64,000 nucleotides of DNA from Clostridiales bacterium (GCA_022508365.1 JAFLVH010000002.1:1-64000); one strand, 5' to 3'. Positions 17,229 through 25,953 are shown, counted from the stretch's first letter. Program-made: numbers and translations. The notes: generated from the letters alone by a model not told the origin.

Positions 17229-19016
17229 TTATTGAAGCTGTTTACCGCACTTCATGCAGAACCGCGCATCCGCACCGTTTTCCATGCCGCACGCAGGGCA
17301 ATACTTCTTTCCGGAAGTGGCCGCAGGCTGTTCGGGCTGCTCCACGGGTTGTTCGGCAGGCTGTTCAACGGGCTGTTCCATAGGCTGCTCCACGGGTTGA
17401 GCCGCAGGCTGTATTTTGTCCGCAACCTTTACGACGTACTTATGCAGCTTGGGAACAAGCGCAAATACAACGTCCGCAATTGCAAACAGCATTGTGAGTA
17501 TGGAGCCAAACACATATCCGCCGCCCATGCCAAAGCCTTTGGGCTTGCCACCGGCAAACGATATAAGCGCGATTAACGCCAGCACGCCAACAGCCGCAGG
17601 AACGAGGAATTCAAACAACCAGGCTATCTTGCCGGGCAACTTTTTGACCTGCATGACGGTAAGCAGCACAAGCGCCGCAATGCACGCAAGCAGCATTATG
17701 AACGCAAAGCCGCCGCCGACCGAGTGTCCTGCCGCATATGCGCCGTACCAACCCTTGACATTATAAATCGCGTTGGATGTCAACAGGAACGTGCAAAGCA
17801 TTATCATTACAAGGTTCGCGATAGAGAAGAACGGGAACATTCCTCCGCGGTTTTGAAGCAGTATAACAAAAATCGTGTAAGCGAGCAATACGATAGAGAA
17901 TATCAGCGAAAGCGTTTGTCCCCAAGTCGGATTGGCGCCGTAAAGATTGTAGATGCCGAGATAGGCTACAAGGAATGCAAACGTGATTATGGCGTCGAGC
18001 ATATGCACGTTCTTATCCTTTTTGAGTATAAAGAACAACACATTTTTTACAAGCAACGCAAGCGGCACAAGGAACGATAAGAACATGAGTATGCCTATCA
18101 TTACGTAACCGCCGTTTGTCCACTCGCCCGCAGTGCCTACCCAGTACATCTTGATGGTGTCGGCATTGCTCAAATATGTAAAGAGCGTTCCGGTTACAGG
18201 CTTGCCGTTGTTCATATACGGGAACGGATTGGGAATGCTGAACGCACCCAGCATAAGGAATAATGAGCTCAAGAACAACAAGGCATTTGCTACAATAAAC
18301 AACGGGAGCTTGCCCTTGTTGTGTATAAACTCGTGGGACTTGTCTAAAGCCACATTCGCCTTTGCCGCAAAAGCCGCTTTCTTTGATGGCGTGGGGGCGG
18401 GCGCAGGCGCAGGCGTTTCTGCCGATTGTTCGACAGGTTGCTCTGCCACAAGCTCTTCTGCGGGTTGTGCCGCAGGCTCTGCCACAGGTTGCTCTGCCAC
18501 AGGCTCATCCACGGGTTGTGCCGCAGGCTCTTCCGCAGGTTGTTCCGCCACAGGCTCAACGGGTTGTTCGACGGGCTCCTCTGCAGGTTGTTCCGCCACA
18601 GGTTCTTCCACGGGCTGTTCCGCCACGGGCTCTGCCTTTTGTTCCTCGGCGGTGTCTTCCGCTTTGACCGCCTTGGTTGCCGGCTTTTTGGTAGTCGGCT
18701 TTTTAGCGGGCGCTTTGGGCTTGTCTGCCGGCGTCTCTTCGGGCGCCTCGGGTTCTGTCGGTTGCTCGTCCGCAGGCTCTTTTGCTGCCGGCTTCTTTGC
18801 CGCGGGCTTCTTTGCGGTAGACTTAGCGCCTGTCGACTTTGCCCCGGCGGACTTTGTTCCGGTAGACTTAGACTTTGTTCCGGTAGACTTTTTAGCCGCA
18901 GGTTTATCGGACTTCGTGCCCTCGAGAGCCTCGGCCATAAGTCTAAGCGCTTCGGCCATTTCGGCGTTGGTTTTAGGCTTGCCTTTGCCGGTCGAAGACT
19001 TCTTGCTTTCTGCCAT
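17229..19016 (-). CDS. Membrane protein with Pro/Glu/Gln repeats and C-terminal zinc ribbon
   Basis: A 595-residue protein of unknown function. Residues 1-90 are Lys/Ser/Thr/Ala-rich. Residues about 90-215 hold low-complexity repeats of the PVAEQPAEEPV type. About eight membrane helices follow (about 235-530). A second Pro/Gln/Glu linker leads to a zinc ribbon, CPACGMENGADARFCMKCG. Proteins that join a zinc ribbon to a polytopic domain are common in Firmicutes, but I cannot name this one. GGAGG lies 5 nt before ATG 19016, which I choose over two upstream in-frame ATGs that sit on or against the ribosome site. The repeats are encoded by tandem DNA repeats, a possible site of length variation. 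Confidence 0.8.
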   Translation of the reverse strand: MAESKKSSTGKGKPKTNAEMAEALRLMAEALEGTKSDKPAAKKSTGTKSKSTGTKSAGAKSTGAKSTAKKPAAKKPAAKEPADEQPTEPEAPEETPADKPKAPAKKPTTKKPATKAVKAEDTAEEQKAEPVAEQPVEEPVAEQPAEEPVEQPVEPVAEQPAEEPAAQPVDEPVAEQPVAEPAAQPAEELVAEQPVEQSAETPAPAPAPTPSKKAAFAAKANVALDKSHEFIHNKGKLPLFIVANALLFLSSLFLMLGAFSIPNPFPYMNNGKPVTGTLFTYLSNADTIKMYWVGTAGEWTNGGYVMIGILMFLSFLVPLALLVKNVLFFILKKDKNVHMLDAIITFAFLVAYLGIYNLYGANPTWGQTLSLIFSIVLLAYTIFVILLQNRGGMFPFFSIANLVMIMLCTFLLTSNAIYNVKGWYGAYAAGHSVGGGFAFIMLLACIAALVLLTVMQVKKLPGKIAWLFEFLVPAAVGVLALIALISFAGGKPKGFGMGGGYVFGSILTMLFAIADVVFALVPKLHKYVVKVADKIQPAAQPVEQPMEQPVEQPAEQPVEQPEQPAATSGKKYCPACGMENGADARFCMKCGKQLQ

Positions 19017-19047
19017 CATTTCCTCCATTAAAATTAATTCTTGTGCA

Positions 19048-19076
19048 ATTATAGCATATATTCAACAAACAATCAA
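19048..19076 (-). promoter_or_regulatory. Promoter of the zinc-ribbon membrane protein
   Basis: TTGATT (19076-19071), 17 nt, TATAAT (19053-19048), followed by a normal leader with GGAGG. Confidence 0.7.
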
Positions 19077-19155
19077 TATGTTTGAACAAATTTTTTCGGC
19101 GAAATTTTATCGTATGAGCGCGTTTACATATGCGCATATGCGCATCAAGCGGAAA

Positions 19156-19992
19156 CTAAACTTCCAATACCATGCCGTCGTATGCGACTGTAATATTGTA
19201 ATCCTTGGCTATTGCGGATATTCCGTCGTAATCGAGATCTGTATTGTGCGATAAGTGCGTAGCAATGACAAGCGTATCCTCTTGCAGCACGCCCGCTTGC
19301 GCCATAATTGCTTTTTGGTCCACTATGTCATAAAGCCCCATGTGTCTGCCCTTGCCGTGGCGCAAAGCGCCGTACGTGCAGTCAAGCGCCGCCACGCGCA
19401 CGTTTACATTCTTTTTTGCAAGAAAGGAATACACGTCCTTATCCAAAACGCCTGTGTCGTTGAGCAGCAGCGCGCCTATGCCGCCTCGCTCCACATAATA
19501 CACCAGACAATCCTCACCCACGGTGTGCGACGCAGGCAAAGCGATAATTCGCATGTCGCCGGATAAGATTTCGTCATACGGTCTAAGACGCCTTAAAGCT
19601 ATGCCTTCCGCCACCGCCGGACGAATCTCACGCGCGGTGTCGCTTTTGAACATTTCGCAGACCTTGTCGTTGCCCAAAACCTCCACGACGTCCGCCGTCA
19701 TGTTTTTGGCAAACGGACCGCCGCGCATGCAAAACTCCTGCGGATAGCAGTGATCCATGTGGCTGTGCGTAATGAGAACGCGCTTAACCCTAGACAGATC
19801 CAAACCGTAACGCAGCATGTGCATGTATGTGTCCATGGGGAAGTCAAACAGCGTGTCGTCGTCTATAAGAATCTGACTGCGCGTTCTGACGTCCTTGCCG
19901 CCCTTGGCTTTGGCGCGTATACACGTGGGACAATTGCAAAACACCGCGGGAACGCCCTCGGCCGCCGCCGTGCCCAAAAACATTAGTCGCAT
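19156..19992 (-). CDS. PhnP-like metallo-beta-lactamase-fold hydrolase
   Basis: A 278-residue metallohydrolase. The metal motif is H76-x-H78-x-D80-H81 in THSHMDH, with further ligands in LPASHTV, LLNDTG and ATHLSHN. Near the N-terminus CNCPTC (19-24) resembles the structural zinc site of PhnP, the phosphodiesterase for cyclic ribose phosphates. The start MRLMFLGTAAAEGVP is also PhnP/PqqB-like. It is the last gene of an operon with an acyl-CoA synthetase-like enzyme, whose stop touches this gene's start. The substrate is unknown; the operon suggests a role other than C-P lyase. Confidence 0.85.
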   Translation of the reverse strand: MRLMFLGTAAAEGVPAVFCNCPTCIRAKAKGGKDVRTRSQILIDDDTLFDFPMDTYMHMLRYGLDLSRVKRVLITHSHMDHCYPQEFCMRGGPFAKNMTADVVEVLGNDKVCEMFKSDTAREIRPAVAEGIALRRLRPYDEILSGDMRIIALPASHTVGEDCLVYYVERGGIGALLLNDTGVLDKDVYSFLAKKNVNVRVAALDCTYGALRHGKGRHMGLYDIVDQKAIMAQAGVLQEDTLVIATHLSHNTDLDYDGISAIAKDYNITVAYDGMVLEV

Positions 19993-21588
19993 TTAATTTA
20001 CCTCCCCGTTTGCCGTCTTGGTTGCCAGAGCCGATAAAGCTATCGTATCCGCCTTCATCATCGGTGTCAAAGGTATCGCGTCTATAAACTCCACGATTGT
20101 GGGCATCGCGTAGTGCGACAGATCGGACGCTATCTTGTTTTTGACAGTCTGCTCGGGTACGGGCGAGCCCGTAAGATACAGCGCTATCTTTGTCTTGCCG
20201 TGGTCCTTGTATTCCACCGCGCACGCGCCCGTAATTCCGTCCAGCTCCATAACGGAGCTTTCAATATCGCGCGGAAAAACGCTCATGCCTGAAATCTTTA
20301 TTATCCGCTTTAGGCGCTGCACAAAGTACAAAAACCCGTCGTCGTCCATATATCCGTAATCGCCGGTGCGCACATACCTTGTGCCGTCTATCACGGTAAA
20401 CGCCTTAATTGTCTCCTCGGGATTGTTCAAGTACCCGGTCATAAGCGTGTCGCCCGAAATAAGAATTTCGCCTTTTTCGCCGGGCGGTAAAAGCCTGCTT
20501 GTTTCTATCTCCGCTATAGCCGCGGACAGACCTTTAAACGGCTTGCCTAAGCTTCCGCGTCGATTGTACTTGTAATTATTGACAACGCACACGTTGGTAG
20601 TCTCTGTCAGCCCGTAGCCCTCAAACAACCTGCCCGAAGCTCCCGCCTCTTTCATGCGATTGTTAAACTCGTCCAAAAGCATCTGTGGCGCGACGTCTCC
20701 GCCGATATATCCGACATATATATTGCGGAGCCCTTTACCGTTAAAACCTTTCTGCTTAAGCAGCGCCCTATACAGATTGGGCACCCCAACCAAAAAGTGC
20801 ATTTTGTTTTGATTTATCAGCTTGACGGTTAATTTGGCGTCAAACTTGGGCATAAGCACGCTCACGGCGCCGTAAGTAAGCGTTGTGTGCACGCCCATGG
20901 TCAGTCCGTAGCCGTGCGACATCGGCACTACCGCCAGCATGTACATGCCGCGCGCATCGGGTAGATCCAGCGCCTCAAGCCCGCGGTTTCCCAGCGCGTT
21001 TATCGCGTTGTCGGATAGCTCTATTATCTTGGGCTCGCCGCTCGTGCCGCCGCTGTTTAAGTACACGCCGGTGTCGTTTCCGTCGCGCTTGGGCTCTGGC
21101 GGAAACTCGCCTATCGGCACGGCGTCGTAGTCTGTTATGCCGCTCATGTCGCCGCGGTACGGCTTTACCTTAATGTCGAATAATTTGCGCTTTATCCATC
21201 CGAGCGACCGCGCCGGATGCACGGAAATTATAGGATAATCCTTAGCAATGGGCGCGTACTTGTTTAGGTTTATGGAAAGCGTGATAAGAAGCTTGGATTT
21301 TGCCGCCGTCATAAATTTTTTCAGCGCGTTAAGCGGCGCCAAAGGATGCACCATGTGCGCAATCGCGCCTATGCGGTTGATTGCGTAAAAAGCAAAAACG
21401 CACTCGGGCGTATTGGGCATGCACACGGTGACAACGTCCCCTGCTTTTACGCAAGAGGAAAGCTTTTTTGCGGCAGTATCTATCTCCTCGAACAGCTGCG
21501 CGTAGGAGAACGTTTTTCCCATGTACAATAGCGCCGGGCTGTCGGGATCCTTTTTATAATAATTTTTTATGGTGTCGTACATGTACAT
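19993..21588 (-). CDS. AMP-forming acyl-CoA synthetase-like adenylating enzyme
   Basis: A 531-residue ANL-superfamily enzyme, which activates an acid to acyl-AMP and usually to acyl-CoA. Motifs are the P-loop LNSGGTSGEPK (about residue 180; the usual form is SGTTGxPK), YGLTET, TGDYGYMDDDGFLYF and the catalytic-lysine region PMMKAD near the C-terminus. ATG 21588 is chosen over a GTG at 21597 because GAGGTGG, the ribosome site, overlaps that GTG. It follows the DUF1624 gene by 10 nt and precedes the PhnP-like gene. Its substrate cannot be read from the sequence. Confidence 0.87.
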   Translation of the reverse strand: MYMYDTIKNYYKKDPDSPALLYMGKTFSYAQLFEEIDTAAKKLSSCVKAGDVVTVCMPNTPECVFAFYAINRIGAIAHMVHPLAPLNALKKFMTAAKSKLLITLSINLNKYAPIAKDYPIISVHPARSLGWIKRKLFDIKVKPYRGDMSGITDYDAVPIGEFPPEPKRDGNDTGVYLNSGGTSGEPKIIELSDNAINALGNRGLEALDLPDARGMYMLAVVPMSHGYGLTMGVHTTLTYGAVSVLMPKFDAKLTVKLINQNKMHFLVGVPNLYRALLKQKGFNGKGLRNIYVGYIGGDVAPQMLLDEFNNRMKEAGASGRLFEGYGLTETTNVCVVNNYKYNRRGSLGKPFKGLSAAIAEIETSRLLPPGEKGEILISGDTLMTGYLNNPEETIKAFTVIDGTRYVRTGDYGYMDDDGFLYFVQRLKRIIKISGMSVFPRDIESSVMELDGITGACAVEYKDHGKTKIALYLTGSPVPEQTVKNKIASDLSHYAMPTIVEFIDAIPLTPMMKADTIALSALATKTANGEVN

Positions 21589-21598
21589 GCGGTCCACC

Positions 21599-22486
21599 TC
21601 ACAGCCTAAACCCGAGGCAAAGCCCGAGTAAAATCACAATGCCGGCTATTATCACCTGATGGACAAAGTATGTGATAAGCGCGTGACGACCTACAAATGC
21701 AAACGGCTTGTTCCACTTGCCGTTAAGCCGAGGAAAAAGGGAGGCTTTGGAAGGATACGCCGCCTTGCCCCAGTATATGCCCAAAAACACAAAGCCTATG
21801 TACGGGAACAGCCCAAACCAGTCGTCCCCAAACGCGTGCGTGCCGAATATGTAGCCCAAAAAATGCTCGTCCACAAACTCGCTTTCAAACAGTCTGTTTC
21901 CGCTGCCGTCGTACGTAAGTTTGTTCCAGGCGCCCAAATAAATGGCGACAATCAAAATTATTGTGCCTATTACGAGCGGCGCGTAAAGATTTACATATTT
22001 ATTGAACTTGGTCAGGTTGTCCACCGCCGCGCAAATCAGCACGGAAAGCGCAATACAGTGCAAAATTCCGAATATGACGCCATCGTCCATTATGCCCATT
22101 TGTTTGAGCACAAACGAAATTCCCGTGAACAAAAACGCCGCTACGCCTATCTCGGCGCCGCGCCTGCCGTTGTCGCGCGAAAACGCACAGCTTGTCCCCA
22201 CCAAAAACAAAAACAAAAATATAAATACCGCGTGACCCCAAAACCTAAATCCGCTTAAGTGATTGCTTGTGGAACGCCAGTAATCGCGCGCTAAAGCGGA
22301 CAGCTTGTCCAAAAAGTTTTCGCCCATGCCGTACCCGTTGCTGAACCAACCGCGGTAATACGCAAAGTCGAACATAGCGTGATCGAAGCACATTGCAAGC
22401 ACGGCAATACCGCGCAGGACGTCCACTTCCCACACGCGGCGTTTTTTATCCCTAAATAACGGCTTTGCGCTTGCAATTTTTTCCAT
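21599..22486 (-). CDS. DUF1624 / heparan-alpha-glucosaminide N-acetyltransferase-like membrane protein
   Basis: A 295-residue polytopic protein with about seven helices. The N-terminal motif WEVDVLRGIAVLAMCFDHAM (about 19-38) is the signature of the DUF1624/HGSNAT catalytic family, membrane acyltransferases with an essential histidine in this region. It is the first gene of an operon with an acyl-activating enzyme and a PhnP-like hydrolase, which fits an acyl transfer step across or at the membrane. The ATG lies 7 nt after a TATAAT box with no ribosome site. Confidence 0.83.
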   Translation of the reverse strand: MEKIASAKPLFRDKKRRVWEVDVLRGIAVLAMCFDHAMFDFAYYRGWFSNGYGMGENFLDKLSALARDYWRSTSNHLSGFRFWGHAVFIFLFLFLVGTSCAFSRDNGRRGAEIGVAAFLFTGISFVLKQMGIMDDGVIFGILHCIALSVLICAAVDNLTKFNKYVNLYAPLVIGTIILIVAIYLGAWNKLTYDGSGNRLFESEFVDEHFLGYIFGTHAFGDDWFGLFPYIGFVFLGIYWGKAAYPSKASLFPRLNGKWNKPFAFVGRHALITYFVHQVIIAGIVILLGLCLGFRL

Positions 22487-22493
22487 AACACAT

Positions 22494-22522
22494 ATTATAC
22501 AGTATTACGGAAAAAAAGTAAA
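22494..22522 (-). promoter_or_regulatory. Promoter of the acyltransferase operon, leaderless
   Basis: TTTACT (22522-22517), 17 nt, TATAAT (22499-22494), then 7 nt to ATG 22486. The -35 box is weak (4 of 6). Confidence 0.65.
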
Positions 22523-22531
22523 GTTATTTAG

Positions 22532-22566
22532 ATAAGAGATAATATATAAGAAATAAGAGATAAGAA
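22532..22566. repeat. Heptameric repeat, ATAAGAG type
   Basis: Five 7-base units (ATAAGAG, ATAATAT, ATAAGAA and so on) immediately beside the mnmG terminator. Confidence 0.75.
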
Positions 22567-22569
22567 AAA

Positions 22570-22597
22570 ACTAAGGCGGTTCAGCCGAACCGCCTAT
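22570..22597 (-). terminator. Terminator downstream of mnmG
   Basis: GGCGGTTC-GGCT-GAACCGCC followed on the minus strand by TTAGTTTTTT. Confidence 0.85.
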
Positions 22598-22632
22598 CAT
22601 TCTGAATTCTGCATTCTTAATTCTGCATTCGC
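22598..22632. repeat. Heptameric repeat, CATTCTG/AATTCTG type
   Basis: Five 7-base units between the mnmG terminator and the repeat that holds the mnmG stop codon. Confidence 0.75.
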
Positions 22633-22643
22633 GTAGCCGCCCA

Positions 22644-22678
22644 TAACTCTTAACTCTTAACTCTGAACTCTGAACTTG
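22644..22678. repeat. Heptameric repeat containing the mnmG stop codon
   Basis: Five units: TAACTCT three times, GAACTCT, GAACTTG. The TAA of mnmG is at 22657-22659, so its last residues (FRVQS) are encoded by the repeat. Confidence 0.8.
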
Positions 22679-24504
22679 ACAATAAGCACCCACACGTCCG
22701 CCGGAGTGACGCCGGGAATGCGCGACGCCTGGCCTATCGACAACGGCTTTATTTGATTTAGCTTTTCCCGCGCCTCAAGCCTTAAGCCGTCCACCATGCT
22801 GTAGTCCATATCCGCAGGCAGGCGCATGTTTTCAAGCCGAGATTTTTCGGCAAGCTCGGACTGCTGCCGCCTTAGATAGCTGTCGTAACGAATGCGCGCA
22901 TACACCTCTAACTTAGCCGCCGGCATTATATCCTTTAATACGTCAAAATGTTGTTCAAACAAATCAAGCGTAACAGTAGGTCGCTTAAGTACGTCCTCCA
23001 CCGTCATGGCGCGTGTGGGATTCTCCTCCCCTGCGCATTCAAACAGCCGCACCACCGTGTCGTCGTCCAGCCGAGTGTTAATCAAGCTTTCGCACTTTTC
23101 TATCTGCTTTAGCTTGCGGTCCAAAAGGCGCTTTCTATCGGGCGAAATCGTGCCGTACTTCTCAGCAAGCGCGGTAAGCCTAAGATCTGCGTTGTCCTGT
23201 CTTAGGCTGAGCCTGCACTCCGCCCTGCCCGTAAGCATACGGTACGGCTCGTCACTGCCCACCGTCACCAAGTCGTCCGTCATTACGCCGATATAACTGT
23301 TGGTCCTATCTAGCACAAGCGGCTCCATGCCTCTTAGATATGCCGAGGCGTTGATGCCTACCAATAGTCCTTGCGCCGCCGCCTCCTCGTAGCCGCTGGT
23401 GCCGTTGACCTGCCCCGCAAAAAATAAGCCGTCAATTCGCTTTGACATAAGCGAGGGATACAGCTCGCGCGCGTCTATGCACTCGTATTCTATTGCGTAT
23501 GCGTCGCGCACGATATGCACGTTTTCCAGCCCCGCGATAGACCTATACATGTCGCGTTGAACAGATGGCGGAAGCGAAGTGGAAATACCCTGAATGTACC
23601 ATTCGTCGGTGCCGGCGCCCTCCGGTTCAAGGAAGAACGCATGCCGAGATTTGTCCGCAAACCGCACAATCTTATCCTCTATGGACGGACAGTATCTTGC
23701 GCCAGTGCCTGTAATAAGTCCCATTTTGCGCGGCGAAAATTCAAGCGCGGCGCGGATAATATCGTGCGTAGTTTCGTTGGTATAGCCGAGGTAGCACACA
23801 GTCGTGTTTTTAGGCTGCTTTTTTGTAAGCGCGGAAAAGGTGTAAGGGACAATATCGCCCTCCTGCACTTCCAGTCGCGAAAAGTCAATGGATTTGCCGA
23901 GCAGCCTTGCAGGCGTACCGGTCTTAAACCGCCTAAGCTTAAAGCCGAGCGAAACAAGAGATTGCGCCAAGTAATCGCTTCTCGGAAAGCACACCGGACC
24001 GCGCTGTTGCACAGCGCTTCCGGTAATGATTGTGCTGTCCATGTACACGCCTGTGGCCACTACCACCGCGCGGCAGGAGTAAACGCTGCCTGTGACGCAC
24101 TCCACCGTAAAATCCTTGCCGTCACGCGTAATGCTTTTAACTTCGTCCTGACGGAGCGAAAGATTGTCCGAGGTTTCCAGTGCGCGCTTTACGAACGCGT
24201 GATATTTATACTTATCCTCTTGAGCTCTAAGCGAGCGCACGGCAAGCCCTTTTGACGCGTTGAGCATGCGGATTTGCGTGGCGCAATTGTCTGCCGCTAA
24301 TCCCATAAAACCGCCGAGCGCGTCAAGCTCGCGCACCAAGTGTCCCTTGCCGGTTCCGCCTATGGACGGATTGCACGCCATATAACCGACGTTGTCGGGC
24401 GTGATGGAAAGGACGAGAGTTTTTGCTCCCGTCTTAGCTAAAGCGAGCGCCGCTTCCACCCCGGCATGACCCGCGCCTATTACAATCGCGTCGTAAAAAA
24501 TCAT
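22657..24504 (-). CDS. mnmG: tRNA uridine-5-carboxymethylaminomethyl modification enzyme MnmG (GidA)
   Basis: A 615-residue FAD enzyme that, with MnmE, modifies U34 of tRNAs reading A/G-ending codons. Visible are the FAD-binding GAGHAGVEAALALAKTG (about 9-25), the family signature GGTGKGHLVRELDALGG, and the C-terminal tRNA-binding region ending RIPGVTPADVWVLIVKF. Length is normal for the family. It usually lies near mnmE and rsmG; here it is alone, between the polyamine operon and the acyltransferase operon. No good ribosome site precedes ATG 24504. The last residues are encoded inside a heptameric repeat. Confidence 0.97.
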   Translation of the reverse strand: MIFYDAIVIGAGHAGVEAALALAKTGAKTLVLSITPDNVGYMACNPSIGGTGKGHLVRELDALGGFMGLAADNCATQIRMLNASKGLAVRSLRAQEDKYKYHAFVKRALETSDNLSLRQDEVKSITRDGKDFTVECVTGSVYSCRAVVVATGVYMDSTIITGSAVQQRGPVCFPRSDYLAQSLVSLGFKLRRFKTGTPARLLGKSIDFSRLEVQEGDIVPYTFSALTKKQPKNTTVCYLGYTNETTHDIIRAALEFSPRKMGLITGTGARYCPSIEDKIVRFADKSRHAFFLEPEGAGTDEWYIQGISTSLPPSVQRDMYRSIAGLENVHIVRDAYAIEYECIDARELYPSLMSKRIDGLFFAGQVNGTSGYEEAAAQGLLVGINASAYLRGMEPLVLDRTNSYIGVMTDDLVTVGSDEPYRMLTGRAECRLSLRQDNADLRLTALAEKYGTISPDRKRLLDRKLKQIEKCESLINTRLDDDTVVRLFECAGEENPTRAMTVEDVLKRPTVTLDLFEQHFDVLKDIMPAAKLEVYARIRYDSYLRRQQSELAEKSRLENMRLPADMDYSMVDGLRLEAREKLNQIKPLSIGQASRIPGVTPADVWVLIVKFRVQS

Positions 24505-24518
24505 AATGAATTAAAAGG

Positions 24519-24560
24519 TTGAGATTCTTCGGCGGGCAAAAAACGTTCAGAATTACAAAA
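24519..24560. repeat. Degenerate GAGATTCTTCG-type intergenic element
   Basis: TTGAGATTCTTCG ... GTTCAGAATTAC resembles a widespread intergenic palindrome (GAGATCCTTCG...CTCAGGATGAC, recalled from memory). A second copy is at 35534-35578. Confidence 0.45.
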
Positions 24561-24591
24561 AATTAAATACTTCAGCCCACACAGAACGTAT

Positions 24592-24719
24592 CTTTGAGTG
24601 CGTAGGCGCGCGTCAGACGGGCAACAGGCGATGAGCCGCGACGGGAGTGTAGATAGACCTACATGACCTAGCGGCGAATTGCACGTAGCCCGTATCACGC
24701 GATGTATACGCGCTCAAAG
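24592..24719. ncRNA. Candidate structured RNA / long hairpin at the 3' end of potD, 128 nt
   Basis: CTTTGAG (24592-24598) pairs with CTCAAAG (24713-24719), and the stem continues. ACGGGC (24617-24622) pairs with GCCCGT (24688-24693) next to CGCGTCAG/ATCACGCG. GCCGC (24635-24639) pairs with GCGGC (24671-24675). The tip is TGTAG/CTACA (24648-24663). The potD stop codon (24714-24716) is inside the outer stem. It shares GCACGTAG (24681-24688) with the element at 16929-17088. It may be a 3'-UTR structure, a terminator-like element or a dispersed repeat. Confidence 0.5.
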
Positions 24720-25946
24720 GGTTTTAACATCAATCCACATGCTGTCCAGCTCCGTACTCCACTTTTTGCCGAAGTCGCGCATGACGCCGCAGCGCGCGAG
24801 CACATCCTCGGATGGGAACATCATGTCAAGATACATGTCCTTAAACCAGTCTTCCTTGTCCTCGAAAAAGCCGTCCTCGTCCTCGGTAAGAGCGATTTTC
24901 GCGTCGTCCATAACCGCCTTGTTTGCCATTGACGTGCCCATGTAATCAAAGTTGGTCATAGCAAAGTCATAATCGTCGTCGTACAGATTGATAAACTTAA
25001 GAAAGTAGTTTGCGGCAGTCTTGTTGCCGGCGTACTTAGGGATTATCCAGCCGTCCAACCAAACGTTGCTGCCCTCTTTAGGCACCTCGTAGTAGAAGTG
25101 TTCTCCGCCGTCCTCCTGCATGATAAGCCCGACGTCGCACGACCAAAACGTGCCTAAGTATGCCTGCGTTGTGCCGGCGAGCATGTCGTTCTTTCCGTCG
25201 TCCACCTCGTACTTATACAGCATGCGTTTTTGCTTGACAAGCGAGTCGCGCGCCGCCCGAATAAGCTTGTCATTCGTTGCGGTAAAGTAAGACACAAGCT
25301 CCGCCCTATACGCCTCGTTGTAGTCGGTAAAGCCGTTGGACAAGCCCGAAAGCTTGTCGGTGTTTATATAAATCTGCGCAATGGAATATGCGTCGCGCAC
25401 GCTGTCCTTCATAAGAATGTGCTTTTTGTAATCGTTTGACCACGCCGCCGCCCAGGACTTCATCGCTTCCGATCCCGGCTCTATTTTGTCGGTGTCGTAC
25501 ATAATGCCGAGCGTGCCCCAGCAGTACGGCACAAAGTATTCGTTGTTAGGGTCGAAAGGTTGAACCATTTCCGCAAGCCCGTCCACCAAAAATCCGTCCT
25601 CGGTTATGTCTATTATGTCGCGGTTAACCTTTTGCGCGAGTCCGCTGTTTATCATGCGCTCCGCCATGTAGTCCGACGGACAGACAAGGTCGTAATCGGA
25701 CTTTAACACCTCTATGCGCATCAGCATGTCCTCGTTGGTGTCAAAGGTGTCGTACTGAACGGTGATGCGCTTGCCTGTTTCTTTTCGGTACCAGTCCTCA
25801 AACTCGCCTATAAGGCTTTCGTCAATGTAATCTCCCCAGTTGTATATCTTGAGTACTTCGTTTCTTGGAGTGCACGCCATCAGCGCCGCCGCGCTTGACG
25901 TTGCCATTACCGCCGACAATATTAAACCTATGATTTTCTTTTTCAT
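24714..25946 (-). CDS. potD: Spermidine/putrescine-binding lipoprotein
   Basis: A 410-residue substrate-binding lipoprotein of the polyamine ABC importer, with lipobox LMAC and lipidated C25. The mature N-terminus EVLKIYNWGDYIDESLIGEF is the PotD/PotF signature, and YDTFDTNEDMLMRI, DLVCPSDYMAERMI and FVPYCWGTLGIMYD follow as in the family. It is the last gene of the pot operon, 7 nt after potC, with AGGTG before the ATG. Its stop codon is part of a long hairpin element. Confidence 0.95.
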   Translation of the reverse strand: MKKKIIGLILSAVMATSSAAALMACTPRNEVLKIYNWGDYIDESLIGEFEDWYRKETGKRITVQYDTFDTNEDMLMRIEVLKSDYDLVCPSDYMAERMINSGLAQKVNRDIIDITEDGFLVDGLAEMVQPFDPNNEYFVPYCWGTLGIMYDTDKIEPGSEAMKSWAAAWSNDYKKHILMKDSVRDAYSIAQIYINTDKLSGLSNGFTDYNEAYRAELVSYFTATNDKLIRAARDSLVKQKRMLYKYEVDDGKNDMLAGTTQAYLGTFWSCDVGLIMQEDGGEHFYYEVPKEGSNVWLDGWIIPKYAGNKTAANYFLKFINLYDDDYDFAMTNFDYMGTSMANKAVMDDAKIALTEDEDGFFEDKEDWFKDMYLDMMFPSEDVLARCGVMRDFGKKWSTELDSMWIDVKTL

Positions 25947-25953
25947 ATTGCAC

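Noticed and set aside
18425-18640. CRISPR-like or satellite array
   Set aside because: The periodic DNA encodes the in-frame Pro/Glu/Gln repeats of the zinc-ribbon membrane protein; there are no unique spacers between identical repeats.
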